Shown here in pieces: positions 59,777-64,000 of a stretch of 64,000 bases of DNA. Each line of letters begins with the position of its first letter. The stretch's first letter is position 1. The DNA lies in assembly GCA_035609245.1 (NCBI GenBank), contig CP141202.1:496001-560000 (forward strand). Reading direction: 5' to 3'. The notes beneath the pieces were generated by a model, which had not been told where the DNA came from, did not search any database, and saw nothing but the letters and a program-made list of their open reading frames with translations. Made by a program: the position numbers and the translations under genes. The stretch comes from Bacteroidales bacterium MB20-C3-3. GTDB taxonomy: Bacteria; Bacteroidota; Bacteroidia; Bacteroidales; UBA932.

Positions 59777-61784
59777 AGAAAATGCTCGAAGAAAAAAGCT
59801 CTACTTCCGCGATTACTCAAGATTAATTGGAGACAAAGAGTTTGAGGTCATTCCAAGAAGACAAATACTCATCAACAGAACAAAGTTTTATTTTCCGGAA
59901 GAGATGTTTTCTGTACCAGTTATCCCCAAGCTGGCTCAATACAAAGGGTCTATTAGTTCATTTTTAAAATCTTATAAGTATTCAGGTGATAAAGCAGAAT
60001 GTATTTCCTTCCTAAATTCATTACACAAGGAGAGATTTAGGTACGACTTTGAATTTTGGTGCCTGCTATGTGTCAAGATACAGGACAAACAGACAAAAAA
60101 AAGAATCTCTTTTCGACTAAACAGAGGGCAGCGAAGATTAGTCTCTAAATATGAAAAAGCAAGACTTGCCGGAGAGCCAATAAGAACAATTCTTGTTAAA
60201 GCAAGGCAGTGGGGAGGCTCAACTGTAACTCAGGTATATATGTTATGGCTACAGTTATTTCATTACGAGAACTGGCATAGTGTAATTATATCCCAACTGA
60301 AAACTCAGTCTGTCAACATCCGGAACATGCTCAGCAAAACGATAAGTTATTATCCAAAAGAGGCGGGCGAATTTTCTTTTACCGCTGTTAGTGGAACACA
60401 GTCAATAAGACAGATACCACAGAGAGGGTGCGAGGTTCAGATTGGATCTGCTGAGATGCCAGACGCAATTCGTTCATTTGATATCTCAATGGCTCATTTA
60501 TCTGAGATAGCACTCTGGCCGGAGACTCAATCGAAATCAGGTGACGATTTGGCGCAAGCATTATACGCAGCGATACCCAGCCATCAGCCAGGCACATTTA
60601 TATGCCTTGAATCTACAGCAAAAGGGATAGGAAATTATTTTCACGAAAGCTGGTTAGCTGCTGAATCTGGAGAATCTGAACTCAAACCGGTATTTGTGTC
60701 TTGGTTCGAGATAGAGTTATATGTTAAGCCCATAAACAATCTTCAAAAGTTCGTTGATAGTATGACTCCTTATAACTGGTGGCAATGGGAACAGGGCGCA
60801 ACATTCGAAGGGATAAACTGGTATAATTGGTATAAAAAAAGTAGAAGATATTCAGATTTTCAGATGAAATCTGAGTACCCAACTACTTCAGAGGAAGCCT
60901 TTCAAACCAAATCAGGGAGGTATTTCTCTCAGGAATACACCTCTCTTGCGCGCAAATCATGCAAGCAGCCAATATTCGTAGGAACTATCAAGGGTGATTC
61001 ACACACAGGCCCGTCATCCCTTAAGAATATTAGACTGGTCGCGGGAGATACCGGTGCCTCAGAGTTGCTGAAAATATGGCAATACCCAGAAATCTACAGC
61101 GAAGAAAGAGTTTTGTATAGATACCTTGTTATTATTGATATTGGAGGGAAATCGTATACCTCTGACAACTCAGTAATATCTGTTTTTGACAGGATCGGTT
61201 TAATGGACCCTTTTGGGGCCTTAGAAAGGGTGGCTTTATGGGTTGGGCATGTTGATCATGATGTACTGGCTTGGCTTGGTGCGCAAATAGCCACTCTTTA
61301 CGACAACGCTCTACTGGTTATTGAGAGCAATACAATAGACTCAAGAGATAAAAAAAAGAAAGACAGCATTACATTCGAAGGAGACCACTTTTATACTGTC
61401 ATTGACGAGCTAGCAGAAGAGTACGACAATCTATACGCAAGAGGAGCTACCCCTGATAAGGTAATAGATAAAGGCGCAGAGGTTAAGTATGGATGGCACA
61501 TGAATAAAAAGACGAAGTATCAGGCGTATGACAGATATTCTAATGCAATTAGAGACGGTGAATTTGTTGAAAGGGCACATGATGCTGTAAACGAGATGGA
61601 GTGGCTAGAAATTGATAAGTCAGGACTAATTAATGCAATTACCGGCAAGCGAGACGACATCCAGGATACAAATGCGATTGGTACTTACATTGCTTTTGAA
61701 GAGATGCCTCTGCCTCAGATTATCAATATCAATAAGCCTCGGAAATCAAAAGGCAGAGTCAGTTATGGTACAGCTACAATATAA
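59751..61784 (+). CDS. terL: Terminase large subunit
   Basis: About 677 residues from the ATG at 59751, which has an AGGAGG site six bases upstream (a GTG at 59748 is in frame). A packaging ATPase: the Walker A region is VKARQWGGST at about residues 149-159, with SFDISMAHLSEIALW as Walker B/catalytic Glu region and CLESTAKGIGNYF as the coupling motif. The nuclease domain (about 460-640) has YLVIIDIGGKSYTSDNSVIS with the first acidic residue and LVIESNTIDSRD as the next. It packages phage DNA into proheads. The gene faces right, against the surrounding late genes. Confidence 0.9.
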   Translation: MRSAESLVKENARRKKLYFRDYSRLIGDKEFEVIPRRQILINRTKFYFPEEMFSVPVIPKLAQYKGSISSFLKSYKYSGDKAECISFLNSLHKERFRYDFEFWCLLCVKIQDKQTKKRISFRLNRGQRRLVSKYEKARLAGEPIRTILVKARQWGGSTVTQVYMLWLQLFHYENWHSVIISQLKTQSVNIRNMLSKTISYYPKEAGEFSFTAVSGTQSIRQIPQRGCEVQIGSAEMPDAIRSFDISMAHLSEIALWPETQSKSGDDLAQALYAAIPSHQPGTFICLESTAKGIGNYFHESWLAAESGESELKPVFVSWFEIELYVKPINNLQKFVDSMTPYNWWQWEQGATFEGINWYNWYKKSRRYSDFQMKSEYPTTSEEAFQTKSGRYFSQEYTSLARKSCKQPIFVGTIKGDSHTGPSSLKNIRLVAGDTGASELLKIWQYPEIYSEERVLYRYLVIIDIGGKSYTSDNSVISVFDRIGLMDPFGALERVALWVGHVDHDVLAWLGAQIATLYDNALLVIESNTIDSRDKKKKDSITFEGDHFYTVIDELAEEYDNLYARGATPDKVIDKGAEVKYGWHMNKKTKYQAYDRYSNAIRDGEFVERAHDAVNEMEWLEIDKSGLINAITGKRDDIQDTNAIGTYIAFEEMPLPQIININKPRKSKGRVSYGTATI

Positions 61785-61785
61785 A

Positions 61786-61811
61786 AGCTCGGCCTTTTTC
61801 AAAGCCGAACT
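61786..61811. terminator. Terminator between terminase and the convergent late gene
   Basis: AGCTCGGC (61786-61793) and GCCGAACT (61804-61811) pair with one mismatch, with AAA before and a T-rich stretch after. It can serve both the rightward terminase mRNA and the leftward transcript ending at 61831. Confidence 0.7.
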
Positions 61812-61830
61812 CATATTTTATCAAGCTATT

Positions 61831-62364
61831 TTATGCATTATTAAGAGTGGCGACAAATGTTCTACGCATCTTTAGGGTAAACATTCTGGCTTTAAGTAAC
61901 TCTTTTTTATCCTTAAATTTTGTTGTAACAAATGCTGTTAACTCACCTTGTGCGCGCAATCCAAACCACCCCTGAAGACAGCCATCAATAATGCAATCTT
62001 TAATTGCCATATCAATAAGGTCTAGGTCATTATCATTATATGCCGCATGGTCATTAATAGACATTGATATTTCACTCTCTGTTATCTTATAAGAGTCAGA
62101 TATTCCATTTGTATGCTTTTTAAACACCTCGAATACTTCGCTTAATACCATCTCTAAGATGACTTCAAACGCGCTTTTTTCATCTGCAGAAAGAGCATAT
62201 TCCTCTCCAATAACCTCCCCTTTCTCATTCTTCATGGACTTTGTCATAAAGCTTGAGTGCAGGGATACTGTGTCAAATAACTTATCTTTGGACTGTGTGA
62301 AAATAATCATCGCAGGAGACTCCGATCCCGGAGTAGTCACTGCATTTTGTTTTGTGTACGCCAT
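61831..62364 (-). CDS. Uncharacterised phage structural-block protein
   Basis: A 177-residue protein (MAYTKQNAVTTPGSESPAMI start). A helical acidic middle (AFEVILEMVLSEVFEVFKKH) is followed by DMAIKDCIIDGCLQGWFGLR and a basic end with LKARMFTLKMRRTFV. The neighbours are the portal-side gene and the terminase. Possibly a head or packaging accessory; no family recognised. Confidence 0.5.
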   Translation of the reverse strand: MAYTKQNAVTTPGSESPAMIIFTQSKDKLFDTVSLHSSFMTKSMKNEKGEVIGEEYALSADEKSAFEVILEMVLSEVFEVFKKHTNGISDSYKITESEISMSINDHAAYNDNDLDLIDMAIKDCIIDGCLQGWFGLRAQGELTAFVTTKFKDKKELLKARMFTLKMRRTFVATLNNA

Positions 62365-62431
62365 TTTTTTTATTTTGTTTTTGTTAAAAATATAGTCTTG
62401 ATTATCTTTTGCATGGTTATGTTAGCCATAT

Positions 62432-62932
62432 CTACAAAAGCGGGTCGATCGGTAGTCTTACGCTTTTCTTTCTGTAATGGATGGAGGAGTTAAGCTTGTC
62501 AACAGCAGCCTCATATTCTAATCGCACTCCAATTAAATCAGCATCCCTCCCGAACCATTTGACGAGACAATTTTTCTCAATGACTTCCATTATATACCCA
62601 GCCATGGCGTACGAAACGGAATCCTTCATTTGCGGGGTTGGATGAATAACTATACTAAAGTCGCCGTCATCATTCATGCTTGAGGGAGTAATCTCATCTT
62701 GAAAATATCTTGCAAGAAGAATAATCAAGTCAGATATTGACTCCCTGTAATACTTGTTGAACATAGCCCTGTCCGGCTCTAATAGTTCTCTCCTTTCTCC
62801 TCTCTGTTCCTCGGGGAGACTATTGTTAATATACACAGTAGAAACGCTTACTCTTGCAAATACCTCTTCTTTTGGTATTGTAACTTTCCATGTCTTGATC
62901 TGAGCAGTTTCATCAATCTTAATCTCGATCAT
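62432..62932 (-). CDS. Uncharacterised phage structural-block protein
   Basis: A 166-residue protein (MIEIKIDETAQIKTWKVTIP start) directly after the portal gene. It has KEEVFARVSVSTVYINNSLP and FNKYYRESISDLIILLARYF, then a C-terminal YEAAVDKLNSSIHYRKKSVR. Paired with the portal gene by a one-base gap. A portal or neck partner is plausible, without motif support. Confidence 0.5.
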   Translation of the reverse strand: MIEIKIDETAQIKTWKVTIPKEEVFARVSVSTVYINNSLPEEQRGERRELLEPDRAMFNKYYRESISDLIILLARYFQDEITPSSMNDDGDFSIVIHPTPQMKDSVSYAMAGYIMEVIEKNCLVKWFGRDADLIGVRLEYEAAVDKLNSSIHYRKKSVRLPIDPLL

Positions 62933-62933
62933 G

Positions 62934-64000
62934 TTATAATTGATTTATTGGTTGTTTTTGTGATCCTGTATAAAGCCTCTCCATGAGAGCTAGGTTTTGA
63001 GGAGAGGATTGAGGGATTTGCCCCTGTAGTTCTTGTATCATGTCAGGAGACATTCCTTCAGGCATTTGTCCCTGTTCAAGCTGCTCTTTCTGCGTTTTTA
63101 TTGACGCAAGAAGCTTGTCAGAGAATGGGAAAGAGGAGTGTTCTAAGAACATCTCTATTGTTATAAATCTTCCATTAAGCATCTGCCAAAGCATATCATC
63201 TACAATCATTCGATATGTAGGGGTATCTGTACCCTTTGATATCTCATTATCAAACTCAATATTTCTAATCTTATCCGGATCATACCATTTAGCATCCTCA
63301 GAAACATTCTTATTGCCTGCAACTTGGTAATGCCTATCCTTATAGAACTGCTTAATTATTTGTATAATTTTATAATCTCTTCTTTTACAGAATGACGCAA
63401 ATGTTTCTAAGTAGTCAAGGATATTGAGAGAAGCATTAGCTGTTTCTTGCGCATATAGCGCTGCAGGAGTACCGGCGGATGCTTGCTTACCTTGTATAGC
63501 AGAATGAACACCTGTGATATCCTGCATGAATTTTATCTGCAGGTTGATCATATCGTGTATACCAAGATTAGTCGCATTGGCAACAATTTGCTTAGGCAGC
63601 TGAATTCCCTTTTTTGTTTTGACTTTTATAACACCGTTATACTTAACCCATTCTTCAGCAAAATCTTCAATTGTCATATCATCAGGTATAGCTTCCTCAG
63701 GAACCAAGAGAACACCTTTTGCTGATGCCGATATGATGAAGTCCTGCAGAATAACCATTCTATTAACCATTTTTTGCTGGTCAATCATGTCTTCTACCAT
63801 GCTCCATACAGCACCATCAAGCATAGGATAGAATTCAAATACATATGGATGGGAGTTATGATAATATGGATTTTCTGACTCCCATAGACAATGGCCAAAT
63901 GGGGATAAATGATAATATTTCCATTCTTCTGAAAATACCTCTTCGTATTCAATAGGAGGAATTTCGACTCCACTTTCATCAGACAGCGCTTTTCTGGATA
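62934..64000 (-). CDS. Portal-like protein, 5' end cut by window edge
   Basis: The frame is open from 64000 to a stop at 62934, giving about 355 residues of the C-terminal part. An ATG at 63824 exists, but coding sequence clearly continues upstream (EIPPIEYEEVFSEEWKYYHL). Portal-type features are LDGAVWSMVEDMIDQQKMVN, then NLQIKFMQDITGVHSAIQGK, AGTPAALYAQETANASLNIL and a Gln/Pro-rich tail. These match portal proteins of Bacteroides podo/sipho-type phages. The portal gene opens the visible late operon. Confidence 0.75.
   Translation of the reverse strand, partial: SRKALSDESGVEIPPIEYEEVFSEEWKYYHLSPFGHCLWESENPYYHNSHPYVFEFYPMLDGAVWSMVEDMIDQQKMVNRMVILQDFIISASAKGVLLVPEEAIPDDMTIEDFAEEWVKYNGVIKVKTKKGIQLPKQIVANATNLGIHDMINLQIKFMQDITGVHSAIQGKQASAGTPAALYAQETANASLNILDYLETFASFCKRRDYKIIQIIKQFYKDRHYQVAGNKNVSEDAKWYDPDKIRNIEFDNEISKGTDTPTYRMIVDDMLWQMLNGRFITIEMFLEHSSFPFSDKLLASIKTQKEQLEQGQMPEGMSPDMIQELQGQIPQSSPQNLALMERLYTGSQKQPINQL

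Larger units (their letters stand above)
24461..64000. mobile_element. Prophage integrated at tRNA-Gly, right end outside window
   Basis: From the tRNA to the window end the genes are phage-like: tyrosine integrase, divergent repressor/early operons, KilA-N antirepressor, RecT, replication initiator, methyltransferases, then leftward lysis, tail, capsid and portal genes plus terminase. No host-type gene returns before 64000, so at least 39.5 kb of element is present. attL is expected inside or just after the tRNA 3' end. The matching attR is not in the window. Gene packing is dense with many ATGA-type overlaps. Confidence 0.9.

Noticed and set aside
63794-63979. A 61-codon minus-strand open frame near the right edge
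   Set aside because: The portal-like gene continues through this stretch in a different minus-strand frame with better protein character, so this is a shadow frame.

Overview
The window looks like a chromosome segment from a member of the Bacteroidota, probably the order Bacteroidales, carrying a tRNA-integrated temperate phage that runs off the right edge. The host assignment rests on promoters of the TTTG / TAnnTTTG type, weak Shine-Dalgarno sites, the DUF721-recF pair, a methylmalonyl-CoA decarboxylase operon, a Bacteroidota-style V-type ATPase operon with a DUF2764 gene, a BlaI/BlaR1-type pair whose sensor ends in a TonB-like domain, and Bacteroides-type phage genes.

Region 1 (1-24460) is chromosomal. 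A leftward block holds pdxB (cut by the left edge), a DUF721 gene and recF. Rightward genes follow: a membrane TPR protein, a YebC-family regulator, then a five-gene propionate operon (methylmalonyl-CoA epimerase, carboxyltransferase, a lamin-tail/OadG-like anchor, biotin carrier, Na+-pumping beta subunit). Behind a strong terminator sits a V-type ATPase operon (E, DUF2764, A, B, D, I, K). Its K subunit carries the residues that bind Na+ in Enterococcus NtpK, so a Na+ pump driven by decarboxylation and a Na+-coupled ATPase may lie side by side. After these come a glmM-like phosphohexomutase, a NamZ-type muramidase, a Bax-inhibitor-like membrane protein, ribosomal protein L31 (type B), a leftward blaI-blaR1 pair with a multi-site operator, a DUF2400 gene, a zeta-toxin-like ATPase with a tiny overlapping partner, an M14 carboxypeptidase and tRNA-Gly(CCC).

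Region 2 (24461-64000) is a prophage entering at the tRNA. An integrase faces right. A leftward lysogeny operon (HTH protein, small membrane proteins, XRE protein) and a rightward early operon diverge from a 168-bp switch region with symmetric operator-like sites. The early operon (27261-45934) encodes small regulators, a KilA-N/ANT antirepressor, a recombination set (SbcC-like ATPase, RecT, MBL-fold enzyme, RuvC-like resolvase, SSB), a replication initiator with a tandem repeat inside its gene, two DNA methyltransferases, a radical SAM protein and many small accessory proteins. The late genes (64000 down to 45921) run leftward: portal, scaffold, capsid, connectors, tail fibres, holin-like protein, M23 lysin and a candidate unimolecular spanin. 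The terminase cassette (59486-61784) is the exception, placed inside the late block on the opposite strand.

The most notable points are these. Three prophage genes are each interrupted by a shift of the same sense at or near a homopolymer, one of them an adenine/cytosine methyltransferase with a G8 tract. A tail fibre contains a NodB-like sequence. There is a structured divergent operator, a possible phage ADP-ribosyltransferase-fold protein, a radical SAM enzyme, and an N-terminal hydrophobic segment on the capsid protein. I found no CRISPR array, insertion sequence, rRNA gene or complete right phage end. No stretch over 300 bases lacks a gene.
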